Shown here: positions 26,453 through 37,441 of the stretch, one piece after another | How positions within the stretch are numbered: the stretch's first letter is position 1 | Layout of the letters: each line of letters opens with the position of its first letter | Assembly (NCBI RefSeq): GCF_000467185.1 | Contig: NZ_BATM01000016.1 | Coordinates: 1-61,785, forward strand | Direction: 5' to 3' | From: Vibrio ezurae NBRC 102218 | GTDB lineage: Bacteria > Pseudomonadota > Gammaproteobacteria > Enterobacterales > Vibrionaceae | DNA length: 61,785 nt | Program-made: the position numbers and the translations under genes | The notes under the pieces: generated by a model | What the model was told of the DNA's origin: nothing | Databases searched by the model: none | The model's input: only the letters and a program-made list of their open reading frames with translations

Positions 26453-27562
26453 CTAAGGCAGGAGCCTTATGACTTTTCCGCTGTCTGTTGTAACGTAAAG
26501 ATAGTCATCAGGTGAGACCTGTATATCACGAATTCTTTCGCCTAAATCTTCAAACAAGCGCTTCTCTTCAATCAGTTTGTTGCCGTCTATCTTGATAACG
26601 TTGATATGAGTGAGCTTTAATGCACCTGCCAGTAATTTCCCATTAAGCTCAGGATAGCGTTTACCCTGATAAAGAATTAACGACGAAGGTGCGATAGAAG
26701 GGGTGTAAACCAGTGCTGGCGCGGTGACGCCTTCTTTATATTCTGAATCACCAACGCTGATCGGTCCCCAATATTCTTTGCCGTGTGAGGTCTCTGCCCA
26801 GCCATAATTATGGCCTTTTTGAATATGATTAATCTCATCACCGCCACGCGGGCCGTGCTCTATAGCCCATAAGGTATTGGTGTCTTGTGCAAAGGTGATT
26901 CCTTGCGGGTTGCGGTGTCCATAGCTCCATATCTCAGGTAGCGCTTGTGGGTTTTTTACAAATGGATTATCGGCAGGGACTGAGCCGTCACTGTTCACTC
27001 TAAGAATGCTGCCCGCATGAGTCGACAAATCTTGTCCGTTATCTCTTACGCCGCGATCGCCAATACTAAAGTACAGTTTATTGTCTGCATCAAAGGCTAT
27101 TCGACTGCCAAAATGACGTCCGCTATCAGAATCGGATTGAGTCAGTAAAATATCTTTAAAGCCAGTAATAGCGCCATTTTTATAGGTCATAGTCGCAAGT
27201 GCCACTCGCGCGCCTTGCTGAGTGTTTTGGCTGTAGGTGAGGTAGACCTGAGTCTTGTCTAACGGATTAATCGCAAGGTCAAGCAGACCGCCTTGGCCTT
27301 TGGCATAAACATTACTGGGTGTATATAAAGGCTTAATCGCTTTATTGGTAATGTCGAGCTCGACAATGGCGCCATTGCGTTCGCTGATTAATGCCGTATT
27401 CGCATTAACAAATTCAATCGACCAAGGGATTTGCAAACCCGTGGCCACAGTTTCAAGACGATAAGAGGCCGAGTGCGGCTCGGCAACCACCGCAAAACTT
27501 ACGGTTAGTGAAGAAAAACCGAGTATGGCGCTGCTGATAATCGTGGACAATGGTGATTTCAC
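26453..27562 (-). CDS. PQQ-dependent aldose sugar dehydrogenase
   Basis: A 369-residue periplasmic glucose/sorbosone dehydrogenase, close in length to E. coli YliI (Asd, 371). A signal peptide covers the first ~27 residues. The six-bladed propeller has IPWSIEFVNANTALISERNG, GGLLDLAINP, GRHFGSRIAFDADNKLYFSIGDRG, YGHRNPQGITF and EHGPRGGDEIN, with the catalytic histidine and PQQ ligands expected in the first and central blocks. It oxidises aldoses to lactones with PQQ. No PQQ synthesis genes are in the window, so the cofactor may be taken up. Confidence 0.88.
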   Translation of the reverse strand: MKSPLSTIISSAILGFSSLTVSFAVVAEPHSASYRLETVATGLQIPWSIEFVNANTALISERNGAIVELDITNKAIKPLYTPSNVYAKGQGGLLDLAINPLDKTQVYLTYSQNTQQGARVALATMTYKNGAITGFKDILLTQSDSDSGRHFGSRIAFDADNKLYFSIGDRGVRDNGQDLSTHAGSILRVNSDGSVPADNPFVKNPQALPEIWSYGHRNPQGITFAQDTNTLWAIEHGPRGGDEINHIQKGHNYGWAETSHGKEYWGPISVGDSEYKEGVTAPALVYTPSIAPSSLILYQGKRYPELNGKLLAGALKLTHINVIKIDGNKLIEEKRLFEDLGERIRDIQVSPDDYLYVTTDSGKVIRLLP

Positions 27563-28975
<1,413 letters not shown>

Positions 28976-28992
28976 TCCAGGGACACAAATAG

Positions 28993-31380
28993 ATGAAATT
29001 CAGTGAATCATGGCTTCGTCAGTGGGTTAGCCCTGCGGTTACTACTGACGAACTAACACACCAAATTACAATGGCTGGCTTAGAGGTTGACGACGTTCTT
29101 CCTGTAGCGGGCGAATTTACCGGCGTTAAAGTAGGTAAAGTAGTGGAATGTGGTCAGCACCCAGATGCTGACAAATTGCGCGTAACAAAAGTAGATGTTG
29201 GCGCAGAAGAACTTCTTGATATCGTATGTGGCGCGCCAAACTGTCGCGAAGGCCTAATTGTTGCTGTGGCAACGGTTGGTGCTGTTCTACCGGGCGATTT
29301 CAAAATCAAAAAAGCAAAACTACGTGGTCAACCGTCACACGGCATGCTGTGTTCTTTCACAGAGCTAGGCATTGATGTGGAATCTGACGGCATCATGGAA
29401 TTACCAGAAACTGCGGTTGTGGGTACTGATTTCCGTGAATTCCTAGATCTTGACGACGTAACGGTTGATGTGGATCTTACAGCAAACCGCGCTGATTGCT
29501 TTAGCATTCGTGGTCTTGCTCGTGAAGTGGGCGTACTTAACCGTGAAGCGGTAAAAGAGCCAGAATTCACAGCGGCTTCTGAAAGCATTCAAGATACAGT
29601 TGCTATCGAAGTGAAAGCGGCGCACGCATGTCCTCGTTACCTTGGTCGTGTGATTAAAAACGTCAACGTGAAAGCGGCTTCTCCAATTTGGATGCAAGAA
29701 GCACTGCGTCGTTGTGGCGTTCGCTCTATCGATCCAATCGTTGATATCACTAACTACGTGATGCTAGAACAAGGCCAACCAATGCACGCATTCGATCTGA
29801 GCAAGATTGAAGGTGGCATTGTGGTTCGTATGGCAGAGCAAGACGAGAAACTGACTCTTCTTGACGGCAACGAAGCAAAATTAAATGCAGATACGTTGAT
29901 CATTGCTGATCACAAACAAGCTCTTGCTATCGCAGGTATCTTCGGTGGTGAAGGCTCTGGCGTAACTGGCGAAACAACAGACGTACTTCTTGAAAGTGCC
30001 TTCTTTGCACCGGATGCGATTCGCGGCCGTGCACGTGCTTACGGTTTGCATACTGATTCTTCAATGCGCTTTGAGCGTGGTGTGGATTTCGAACTGCAAC
30101 ACAAAGCAATGGAACGCGCTACTCAGCTTTTGGTTGAGATCTGTGGCGGTGACGTTGCTCCAATCGCGGGCGTTGAGTCAGCGCAAGACTTGCCAAAAGC
30201 CAACACTGTTTCTCTACGTCGCACTAAGCTAGACAGCCTACTAGGTCACGCTATCTCTGATGCAGACGTTGTTGAAATTCTAGAACGCCTTGGTTGTACA
30301 GTAACGACAACTGAATCAGGTTGGGATGCAGTTGCTCCTACATGGCGTTTTGATATCGCTATCGAAGAAGATTTGGTTGAAGAAGTAGGCCGTATTTTTG
30401 GCTACAACAACATTCCAAATCAAGCGCCTCTAGCGGCACTGACAATGAACGATCACAAAGAGGCTAATCAGCCATTAAAACGTGTTCGTGATCTGCTGGT
30501 GGACCGTGGCTACCATGAAGCGGTAACGTACAGCTTTGTTGAGCCTGAGCAACAAAAACTGATTGCACCAAGCATTGAGCCTTTAGTGCTGCCGTTCCCA
30601 ATCTCTGCTGACATGTCAGCAATGCGTGTCCAGTTGATCCAAGGTCTGCTAAACACCGTTGTTTACAACCAAAAACGTCAACAGCCACGCGTTCGTTTGT
30701 TCGAATCTGGCCTACGCTTTATTCCTGATGCCAATGCTGAAAACGGCATGCGTCAAGAATTCATGCTAGCTGGCGTTCTTGCTGGTTCTCGCAGTGAAGA
30801 GCATTGGGACATTGAAACCAACACTGTTGATTTCTTTGATCTTAAAGGCGACTTAGAAGCGGTACTTGAGCTGACTTGCAACGAAAAAGCGTACAGCTTT
30901 GCGGCAACTAAGCACCCAGCACTTCACCCAGGTCAAGCTGCGGCTATCATCCTAGACGGTAAAGAAGTGGGCGTTATCGGTACTGTTCATCCAGAACTTG
31001 AGCGCAAGTTTGGTCTTAACGGCCGCACTGTTGTATTTGAACTAGAGTGGGATGCAATTGCAACTCGCGTGCTTCCTGAAGCGGTAGCCGTATCTAAGTT
31101 CCCTGCAAACCGCCGCGACATCGCGCTAGTTGTTGATGAAGCTGTGGCTTCTGGCGACGTAGTAGCTGCGTGTCTTGCTAACGGTGGCGAGTTAATGACA
31201 GATGCGAAACTGTTCGACGTTTACCAAGGTAAAGGCGTTGAAGACGGTAAGAAGAGTCTGGCAATTGCACTGACTCTGCAATCTGTTGAGCGTACTTTGG
31301 AAGAAGCGGACATTGCTGGCGCTGTTGAAGCAACAGTGAGCGCAGTTTCCGAGAAGTTTGGCGCAGTATTGCGTGACTAG
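28993..31380 (+). CDS. pheT: Phenylalanyl-tRNA synthetase beta subunit
   Basis: PheT, 795 residues as in E. coli. In order it has the EMAP/OB tRNA-binding domain (about 40-150), the B3/B4 editing domain, the B5 domain, a catalytic-like core domain ([14 protein letters not shown] onward) and the C-terminal FDX-ACB anticodon-binding domain ([16 protein letters not shown]). In enterobacteria ihfA follows; here a terminator ends the operon and ihfA is 16 kb away. Confidence 0.97.
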   Translation: MKFSESWLRQWVSPAVTTDELTHQITMAGLEVDDVLPVAGEFTGVKVGKVVECGQHPDADKLRVTKVDVGAEELLDIVCGAPNCREGLIVAVATVGAVLPGDFKIKKAKLRGQPSHGMLCSFTELGIDVESDGIMELPETAVVGTDFREFLDLDDVTVDVDLTANRADCFSIRGLAREVGVLNREAVKEPEFTAASESIQDTVAIEVKAAHACPRYLGRVIKNVNVKAASPIWMQEALRRCGVRSIDPIVDITNYVMLEQGQPMHAFDLSKIEGGIVVRMAEQDEKLTLLDGNEAKLNADTLIIADHKQALAIAGIFGGEGSGVTGETTDVLLESAFFAPDAIRGRARAYGLHTDSSMRFERGVDFELQHKAMERATQLLVEICGGDVAPIAGVESAQDLPKANTVSLRRTKLDSLLGHAISDADVVEILERLGCTVTTTESGWDAVAPTWRFDIAIEEDLVEEVGRIFGYNNIPNQAPLAALTMNDHKEANQPLKRVRDLLVDRGYHEAVTYSFVEPEQQKLIAPSIEPLVLPFPISADMSAMRVQLIQGLLNTVVYNQKRQQPRVRLFESGLRFIPDANAENGMRQEFMLAGVLAGSRSEEHWDIETNTVDFFDLKGDLEAVLELTCNEKAYSFAATKHPALHPGQAAAIILDGKEVGVIGTVHPELERKFGLNGRTVVFELEWDAIATRVLPEAVAVSKFPANRRDIALVVDEAVASGDVVAACLANGGELMTDAKLFDVYQGKGVEDGKKSLAIALTLQSVERTLEEADIAGAVEATVSAVSEKFGAVLRD

Positions 31381-31417
31381 TTTTATCACTAGTCCCGAGT
31401 GTGAATAACACCCGATG

Positions 31418-31447
31418 AAAAAGGGAGCCTAATGGCTCCCTTTTTTT
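31418..31447 (+). terminator. Terminator of pheST
   Basis: AAAAAGGGAGCC and GGCTCCCTTTTT pair around TAAT, followed by further T residues. Confidence 0.92.
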
Positions 31448-31509
31448 ATCTATCTTCTGCAAAATACGCTAGAATGCACCCCATTATTTAAGTCTGAGCC
31501 AAATTATCT

Positions 31510-32805
31510 ATGACCAATGCCACAACCCCTAATAGCTTTGCTGATCTTGCGTTAATTAAACCTCTTTTAGCACGCCTAGAAGAGCTGGAGTATCAACAAC
31601 CTACACCTATTCAAGCGCAAATCATTCCTAGCGTACTAGCGGGGCGTGACGTTATTGCTGGCGCTAATACTGGCTCAGGTAAAACCGCCGCATTTGCACT
31701 GCCTATGCTACAAGAGTTGTTCACTAAGCATAATTTGGTGAAATCGAGCCCAAGCAAGGGCAACTATGTCTCGGGTTTGATCTTGGTGCCAACACGAGAG
31801 CTGGCAAAACAGGTGGCCGATAACGTTAAGTCTTATGCGGTTCACTTTAACGGTGAGATCAAAACTGTTGCTGTGTTCGGTGGTGTATCAACCAATGCAC
31901 AAATGCAAACACTGCGCGGTGGCACAGATATCTTGGTAGCAACGCCAGGTCGTTTGCTTGATCTGATCTCTAGCAATGCCATTAAACTGGACAGAGTGAA
32001 GACGTTAGTATTGGATGAAGCAGACCGTATGTTGAGCTTAGGCTTTACAGAAGAACTGTCCGGTCTATTAGCGAAACTGCCTAAGCAAAAACAAACGCTG
32101 TTGTTCTCAGCCACTTTCCCAGAACAAGTGCAGGCGCTCACTCAAGAACTGCTCAATGATCCAGTTGAAGTTCAACTGCAAAGCGATGATGAGAGCACTG
32201 TGGTACAGCGCGTATTCAACGTCAACAAAGGTGAGAAGACGGCGGTACTGGCGCACTTGATCAAAAAGCACCAATGGCGACAAGCGTTAGTGTTTGTGAA
32301 TGCAAAAAACAGCTGTGAGCACTTAGCGGACAAACTGTATAAGCGCGGCATTGAAGCCGACGTATTCCACGGTGACAAAGGCCAAGGTTATCGTACTCGT
32401 ATCCTTGATGCGTTCAAGTCAGGTGAGATTGAAGTGCTTATCGCAACCGATATTGCAGCCCGTGGTCTAGATATTGAAAAACTGCCAGTGGTGATTAACT
32501 TCGACCTGCCAAGAAGTCCATCTGATTACATGCACCGCATTGGACGAAGTGGTCGTGCAGGCGAAGTGGGCTTGGCTTTATCGCTGATCGATTATGAAGA
32601 TCTGCATCATTTCAAAGTTATTGAAAAGAAAAACAAAATTCGCCTTGAGCGTGAGCAAGTGGCAGGTTTTGAGGTTGATGAAACGGTAACTCAAGAAATG
32701 ATTGAAGCCAACAAACCAAAAGCAGCACCAGCAGGCACTGGCAAGAAAAAGCGTAAGAAAAAAGCGCAAGGCGGCTCTGACGACATTTGGTTAAGAAATT
32801 CTTAG
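31510..32805 (+). CDS. DEAD-box RNA helicase, RhlE/SrmB-like
   Basis: A 431-residue ATP-dependent RNA helicase. The full motif series is present: Q motif (PTPIQ), AGANTGSGKT (I), PTRELAKQ (Ia), VATPGR (Ib), VLDEADRML (II), FSAT (III), ATDIAARGLDIE (V) and HRIGRSGRAG (VI). A short basic C-terminal tail (KKKRKKKAQGG) probably binds RNA. It is monocistronic, right after pheST. Likely roles are ribosome assembly or RNA decay. The exact subfamily is not resolved, so no symbol is given. Confidence 0.9.
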   Translation: MTNATTPNSFADLALIKPLLARLEELEYQQPTPIQAQIIPSVLAGRDVIAGANTGSGKTAAFALPMLQELFTKHNLVKSSPSKGNYVSGLILVPTRELAKQVADNVKSYAVHFNGEIKTVAVFGGVSTNAQMQTLRGGTDILVATPGRLLDLISSNAIKLDRVKTLVLDEADRMLSLGFTEELSGLLAKLPKQKQTLLFSATFPEQVQALTQELLNDPVEVQLQSDDESTVVQRVFNVNKGEKTAVLAHLIKKHQWRQALVFVNAKNSCEHLADKLYKRGIEADVFHGDKGQGYRTRILDAFKSGEIEVLIATDIAARGLDIEKLPVVINFDLPRSPSDYMHRIGRSGRAGEVGLALSLIDYEDLHHFKVIEKKNKIRLEREQVAGFEVDETVTQEMIEANKPKAAPAGTGKKKRKKKAQGGSDDIWLRNS

Positions 32806-32893
32806 TCAAAATTAATGCGTGTCAGCCCGTTATTTTTCAAGTTAACTGGCTGGCCCCTTTTTATGATTCTTACTGTAGTGAACGGAGGCAAAC

Positions 32894-33085
32894 ATGAGCG
32901 GAACTCAACGATCTAATATACGCAAAGGGCTTGAAGTGAATATTGTCCTTAAAAAAGATCAACGCACTGGAACACTGACTTCAGGCGTAGTTAAAGATAT
33001 TTTGACCAAGTCACCTAACCATCCGCACGGCATTAAAGTTCGCCTAGAAAGTGGCGATGTGGGGCGAGTAAAAGAGATCGTATAA
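32894..33085 (+). CDS. YwbE family protein
   Basis: A 63-residue protein of the YwbE family (named from Bacillus), with RSNIRKGLEVNIVLKKDQRTG, SGVVKDILTKSPNHPHGIKVRL and the terminal GDVGRVKEIV. It resembles a small KOW/SH3-like barrel. GGAGGC lies before the ATG. The function is unknown. A broken second copy of its 3' half lies at 33972-34064. Confidence 0.85.
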   Translation: MSGTQRSNIRKGLEVNIVLKKDQRTGTLTSGVVKDILTKSPNHPHGIKVRLESGDVGRVKEIV

Positions 33086-33136
33086 GCGCACGTTTGAGCC
33101 TAGCTCAGCAACACTTGAACGTTGCAAATAGCAGCG

Positions 33137-33538
33137 TTAGGAATAGCTTGATGGCCGGCTCGAACTCATTAATTTATCAAGCTGTTTCTGCGCTTTGTTT
33201 GGGTTACCCAAATCAACAACTTCAATCATTTCACATTCATCTCTAACCATTTCATCGATAAGGCTAGGGTAGTGGCGACAATCTTCGGGTCTGTCGAGGT
33301 AAATGCTACACGTATATTTGTCTTTTTCTTCAGCCTTGCTTTTTGGAACTAACTCTAAAAATGGACAACGCTCTAGTTGCTCTCTTGTTTGCGGATCAAA
33401 CCAGATCTTGCCATCTTTCACATACTCAAAGATATCCGGGTTAAACAACTCCCACAGGTCTATCTCTTGTTGTGTGGCCGCTAAATCACCATTGCCATAT
33501 TTGATGCAACATTTCCCGCACTGGTTACAGTCTTTCAT
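33137..33538 (-). CDS. YkgJ family cysteine-cluster protein
   Basis: A 133-residue protein with the family's CxxCGxCC pattern (CNQCGKCC at residues 4-11), a later CPF motif and CSIYLDRPEDCRHYPS. Eight-cysteine families of this type bind zinc or an Fe-S cluster. It is convergent with ywbE. The function is unknown. Confidence 0.85.
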   Translation of the reverse strand: MKDCNQCGKCCIKYGNGDLAATQQEIDLWELFNPDIFEYVKDGKIWFDPQTREQLERCPFLELVPKSKAEEKDKYTCSIYLDRPEDCRHYPSLIDEMVRDECEMIEVVDLGNPNKAQKQLDKLMSSSRPSSYS

Positions 33539-33708
33539 AGTATTTCCGCATAGTATTTCCGTTGAGTCATGATGATGGATTCAGTCTATCACTAATCGTC
33601 ATGAGCAAAATGAGTAAATCAGCAACGTTTAAGGCAGATTAGTAGCACAACCACCTGCATTATTTCGCTATAATCCCTCCTATTATCTAAAATTCAATAA
33701 GATAGAAC

Positions 33709-33870
33709 ATGAGAAAATATTACATTGTGGAAGGTGACACTTCTTCTAAAAAGCAAAGATTCGCCTACCCAAAGATGGCATTATGTGAGAAATGCGTAAC
33801 CGATTTCGCCGTGATTAGCGAAGGAGAGAGAACCTACGAGCCGTGTCAAAAATGCGGCGCTGACGATTAG
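33709..33870 (+). CDS. Small CxxC-pair protein (53 residues)
   Basis: A short frame, MRKYYIVEGDTSSKKQRFAY onward, with two CxxC-type pairs (LCEKCV and PCQKCGADD), typical of a one-zinc ribbon. TATAAT at 33670 is a possible -10 element and the AT-rich leader is short. The stop codon TAG overlaps the first unit of a 13-bp tandem repeat. No family is recognised. Cysteine spacing and clean coding character argue that it is real. Confidence 0.65.
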   Translation: MRKYYIVEGDTSSKKQRFAYPKMALCEKCVTDFAVISEGERTYEPCQKCGADD

Positions 33871-33894
33871 GTGCGGGGTCAAGGTGCGGGGTCA
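33869..33894 (+). repeat. 13-bp perfect tandem duplication
   Basis: AGGTGCGGGGTCA occurs twice in a row (33869-33881 and 33882-33894), followed by GGTCTTGAAATTTGCAC. The GGGGTCAGGTCTTG string recalls sequences seen around REP-associated transposases in marine gamma-proteobacteria, but no transposase is present. Confidence 0.6.
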
Positions 33895-33971
33895 GGTCTT
33901 GAAATTTGCACCTATATTTAAGCGACTACTATTTTAACAAATGGCGGTTACTTTAAGTAATCCACGCTATC

Positions 33972-34064
33972 GTAAAAATTATTTGAATCAAATCATCTCA
34001 TCATCCGCACGGCATCAAGATATGTTTGAGGGCGGTGATGTAGGGCATGTAAAAGAAATTTTAT
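33972..34064 (+). pseudogene. Partial ywbE duplicate
   Basis: The sequence from GTAAAAATTATTTGAATC to GTAAAAGAAATTTTATAC aligns without large gaps to the 3' half of ywbE (around 32990-33083). It shares the CATCCGCACGGCAT block exactly. An in-frame TGA and a later frameshift break it. The 5' half is missing. Confidence 0.75.
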
Positions 34065-34088
34065 ACTATGAATTTAAAGGACATTACC

Positions 34089-34487
34089 GTGAAAAACATA
34101 TTCCTTGTTATTGCACTTAGCTTTTTTATGGCAGGCTGTGTCTCCAAACCAGTTTTAAATATTGAACAAGCTTATGTACCGACGTCACAAACTGGAGAAC
34201 ATGTTTCAAGTGAATCTGTACGTGATGCAATATTTCGCGCAGCAGAGCGCCGCGGCTGGACGCCAAGGGTAATCGAACCTGGCTTGATTATGGCGGATAT
34301 CTCAGTGCGCTCTCACACGGCTAGAGTCAAGATTGAATATGATGAGAGCGAATACAGTATCCATTATGTAAGTAGCCAAAACCTGAACTACAGCAACGGT
34401 ACTATCCATAGAAACTACAACAACTGGGTGCTAAAACTGTCTCGTACTATCCAACAAGAACTGGGTGTGAACTCGCAAAAATACTAA
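34089..34487 (+). CDS. Small lipoprotein of unknown function
   Basis: A 132-residue protein starting at GTG 34089, with AAGGA eight bases upstream. The frame extends to 34068, inside pseudogene sequence. A lipobox (FFMAGC) follows a hydrophobic signal, so the mature protein is a lipoprotein. Serine at +3 with no Asp at +2 suggests outer-membrane sorting. SESVRDAIFRAAERRGWTPRVIEPGLIMADI resembles a family of small Vibrio and Pseudomonas lipoproteins of unknown role. Confidence 0.78.
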   Translation: MKNIFLVIALSFFMAGCVSKPVLNIEQAYVPTSQTGEHVSSESVRDAIFRAAERRGWTPRVIEPGLIMADISVRSHTARVKIEYDESEYSIHYVSSQNLNYSNGTIHRNYNNWVLKLSRTIQQELGVNSQKY

Positions 34488-34509
34488 TCTTTGCTAAATC
34501 GAAGTGATG

Positions 34510-34546
34510 ACGCTACTCATTTTGTACGTGATGAGTGGCGTTTTTT
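34510..34546 (+). terminator. Terminator of the lipoprotein gene
   Basis: ACGCTACTCAT and ATGAGTGGCGT pair over 11 bp (one wobble), followed by TTTTTT. Confidence 0.85.
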
Positions 34547-34592
34547 CGCATTTCGATTGTACATATAATGATGGGAATACGGGTATAGAAAC

Positions 34593-35195
34593 ATGATCAA
34601 AGGTCAAATAGTCGAGTGGTTCGACGCAAAAGGATATGGCTTTATCAAATCGACACACAGTGAGCAGAAGGTTTTTGTACATATATCCGCACTGAACAAT
34701 CGAGATCGACGACCGAAAATGGGGGATGAAGTTAAATTTGAAGTTCTTAAAGATAATCGAGGTCGTTACAATGCCAACAACGTGACCCGTATTGGTGATG
34801 CACCGATGACATCGAGCATGGTGTTTAGCACAATCTATCTTTTTGCAGCAATTATCGCCACTATGTTATTTAACGGGGAAAAGTGGATTATCCTTGGCTA
34901 CGCATTGATGTCTCTTGTGACTTATTTTATGTATGCGATAGACAAAAACGCTGCCAAAGAAGGTCGATGGCGAACATCCGAAAATACGCTGCACCTGTTA
35001 GCGTTGTTTGGCGGTTGGCCTGGTGCTTTATGTGCACAGAGCGAATTTAACCACAAATCGAAGAAACAGCCATTTAAAACGATTTTATGGATCACCGTAA
35101 TTGCAAACATAGCTGCATTTGTTTGGACATTTACCCCTTCAGGGCACACTGCGACTCATGAGCTAATTCATGGGATCATATCGTTTCTGATGTAA
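34593..35195 (+). CDS. Cold-shock domain fused to DUF1294 membrane domain
   Basis: A 200-residue two-domain protein. Residues 1-68 are a cold-shock/OB fold (GQIVEWFDAKGYGFIKS with RNP1-like GYGFI, and VFVHISAL as RNP2). Residues 75-200 are the DUF1294 membrane domain with about four hydrophobic segments and the family FGGWPGALCAQ motif. The fusion is common in gamma-proteobacteria. It would place a nucleic-acid-binding domain at the inner membrane; its function is unknown. Confidence 0.88.
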   Translation: MIKGQIVEWFDAKGYGFIKSTHSEQKVFVHISALNNRDRRPKMGDEVKFEVLKDNRGRYNANNVTRIGDAPMTSSMVFSTIYLFAAIIATMLFNGEKWIILGYALMSLVTYFMYAIDKNAAKEGRWRTSENTLHLLALFGGWPGALCAQSEFNHKSKKQPFKTILWITVIANIAAFVWTFTPSGHTATHELIHGIISFLM

Positions 35196-35231
35196 CTAAA
35201 GCTAGGGGTTGAGCGTCAACGTGAGATCAAC

Positions 35232-36494
35232 TTAATGGTAAAGTTCCCATTTTAAGGTTTGTATAGAATCATTTTTCTCTTCAATGTTTATTAATGATTT
35301 TATTTCATTTAAGTCATATCTAACGTTGATACCACTTGATAGGTAATGATAAACCACCTCACTAATAAATTGTTCAATAAAATCCCCTTTAATTTGCCTA
35401 GATATATTTATAATTGATTCAATTTTATCATTGCAATCACAATAGTTATTATACTTACTATTAACAATTAGACGTTTGCAAATCTCGACGGATGCATTAT
35501 AGAAAAGTGGGTCATTTCTGGTTTCTAAAGTGTTTATAATGTATTGAAATAATTCATTTATTAGAAATGCTTCTTTTGCTTTTCTATTTTTTATGATGTC
35601 TTTCTTATCAGATGAAGATTGTACTTCTAATGCGTCATATACGTATGCAGATAGGTACTCTAAGAACTTGTAACCGTATAGATTATCACAACGACCAAAT
35701 CTATTTATATGAGCTAGGATTCGAATGATGTTATCAATTCTGCTCTCCTTAAAGTTAGCTGAATACTCCTTATTAAAAATGCTTAATATTTCAAGCAACC
35801 ATTTCTCCTGTAATTCCGAATACCTATACAGTTGAAAAAACTCATGTGAAATGTGTACTCCACCTTGACTTGAATGGTAGTTAAAGGCATTTAGATTATA
35901 ATTTTTTGACCAATATTTCCGTATGGTTTTATTCTTGGTATAAATTATTGATTTAGGACCGAAAATCTCACCAAAAACCTCCCTTGATTCAGCATTGTAT
36001 TTGTCGAAGTATGAAATCAAATTAGATGATATTCTTTTGTCCGTTCGCCAACCATTACTCATCTCAGTGATAATATCTGCTTCAAAATTAGTTTTATCAT
36101 TACTATCGTAATAAATACCTAACAGCTCATCCATATATATTTGATTATTCACTCTTGGGTTTTTGATCAGTATATATGCAAAGAAATAGTAAATTGCAAA
36201 TGCTAAGCTTAATATCAAAATGACTAAGTTAATTACTCTGACAGAGTAAATAGTCGTAAACATACTAAATAGGGAGAATATGTTTATCAGCGCAAAAATG
36301 ACTAGTAAGTGATAAATCTTTACATTGAAAAGTACCTTGTACGATTTAATTAAATACTGACCGTAATCTATACCAATAACAGATTTGGATTCAGCCAATG
36401 AGGTAAGGCCAATAATGGTCATGTTTATTGCAATAATTGCTAACCAAACACTTCCATCAGTAACTAATTCATGTATATCTATAAATAAATCCAC
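35232..36494 (-). CDS. AT-rich orphan membrane-anchored protein
   Basis: A 420-residue protein. The N-terminus has about three to four membrane segments (roughly 15-35, 60-80, 85-110). A long soluble helical part of about 300 residues follows, rich in I, N, K and S. I recognise no catalytic motif. The gene is visibly more AT-rich, with more ATA/AAT codons, than its neighbours, which suggests recent transfer. A membrane anchor plus an unknown cytosolic domain in a solitary AT-rich gene is a layout seen among defence genes, but that is no more than a guess. Confidence 0.72.
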   Translation of the reverse strand: MDLFIDIHELVTDGSVWLAIIAINMTIIGLTSLAESKSVIGIDYGQYLIKSYKVLFNVKIYHLLVIFALINIFSLFSMFTTIYSVRVINLVILILSLAFAIYYFFAYILIKNPRVNNQIYMDELLGIYYDSNDKTNFEADIITEMSNGWRTDKRISSNLISYFDKYNAESREVFGEIFGPKSIIYTKNKTIRKYWSKNYNLNAFNYHSSQGGVHISHEFFQLYRYSELQEKWLLEILSIFNKEYSANFKESRIDNIIRILAHINRFGRCDNLYGYKFLEYLSAYVYDALEVQSSSDKKDIIKNRKAKEAFLINELFQYIINTLETRNDPLFYNASVEICKRLIVNSKYNNYCDCNDKIESIINISRQIKGDFIEQFISEVVYHYLSSGINVRYDLNEIKSLINIEEKNDSIQTLKWELYH

Positions 36495-36928
36495 AACTCA
36501 CCTCAAAGAATCTCTCATAAAACAATGTAATGTGTTAAAGAACAAATACCAGACGTTTAAGCCCAGAATGTACTGATAGATGACATTTTATTGCGTTCAT
36601 ATTCAACTTATATTGCTATCATTCATTATCATATTCAACAGGTGTTACACTGTAGTGTGAGTTGCATGAATAATTTGATAGAAACGACAGAATGTATTTG
36701 CGTAAGTGTGCTGTAGAGAAAGAAGAACCCTATATTTGTTCTCGGGTGTTTAATAAATTATTTTTGCAAGGAAAGCCCAGAAGGGAAAGGAAAGGGGGGA
36801 CTCGAATGGGAGGCTACACCAACCTGCCAGATTCATTCACGCCAAGTAAATCAAACCGACAGATTGGATTCAGGCAATTTCACGTATTAATTTAACGAAT
36901 TACGCCTGCATCTATTTCTATATCAAAC
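36495..36928. other. Intergenic region without supported gene
   Basis: The 434 bases upstream of the AT-rich orphan hold no convincing gene. A 67-codon frame at 36692-36895 lacks a good ribosome-binding site and has a low-complexity basic composition, so I do not call it. No tRNA-like fold seen. Confidence 0.5.
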
Positions 36929-37192
36929 TCACTCAACTTTTTTACCACGCCTAACCTGATACACCGCGATATTCTTCTCAGTGAGATGCCTTACAACATC
37001 AGGGATCGTTTGCATCGGCATTGCCATTTGATAACCGTGCTCAAGATGCACTATTTGATCGGCGCTTTTGTCATTCAAAAACGATGTCAGTACTTCCAGT
37101 GTTGCGCCTTGTGACGTCTCTTGCGCGTGAGCGACCTCAAAATAAACAAGATATAAATCGTCGCTATAGTCCTGTGGTGTTCCATTATTCAT
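36929..37192 (-). CDS. Small conserved protein of unknown function
   Basis: An 87-residue acidic cytosolic protein (MNNGTPQDYSDDLYLVYFEVAH onward) ending in a basic RRGKKVE. GGAGGCAC precedes the ATG. It is divergent from the HlyD/DUF2955/MarR operon. No domain recognised. Confidence 0.65.
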   Translation of the reverse strand: MNNGTPQDYSDDLYLVYFEVAHAQETSQGATLEVLTSFLNDKSADQIVHLEHGYQMAMPMQTIPDVVRHLTEKNIAVYQVRRGKKVE

Positions 37193-37380
37193 AGTGCCTC
37201 CGGGATAAAGAATTGACTGCTATTCATACCGCAATGGTTGATGTTTTAAACATAAACCATTGCTAGGGGCTGATCTAGAGAATACAAGTGACGAAAAAGC
37301 ATTTATATGACGTGAGACGTGTTTGTTGCCAAGGTATGTGACTGCGATAGAAGTTTATTTCTTAGTATAAAATAATATTT

Positions 37381-37439
37381 TGTTGCACATGAAACAAAAA
37401 GAGAATACTATCACCTTAAATATTGTTGCAGGTGAAACA
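37381..37439 (+). promoter_or_regulatory. Paired MarR-type operators upstream of the efflux operon
   Basis: Two 16-bp near-palindromes, TGTTGCACATGAAACA (37381-37396) and TGTTGCAGGTGAAACA (37424-37439), share 14 positions. They lie 43 bases apart, about four helical turns. The second ends two bases before the first ATG and contains the only Shine-Dalgarno-like AGGTG. Regulation by the MarR protein encoded at the end of the operon is inferred. Confidence 0.6.
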
Positions 37440-37441
37440 TT

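Noticed and set aside
36692..36895. 67-codon open frame
   Set aside because: No credible ribosome-binding site and a basic low-complexity composition without recognisable domain.
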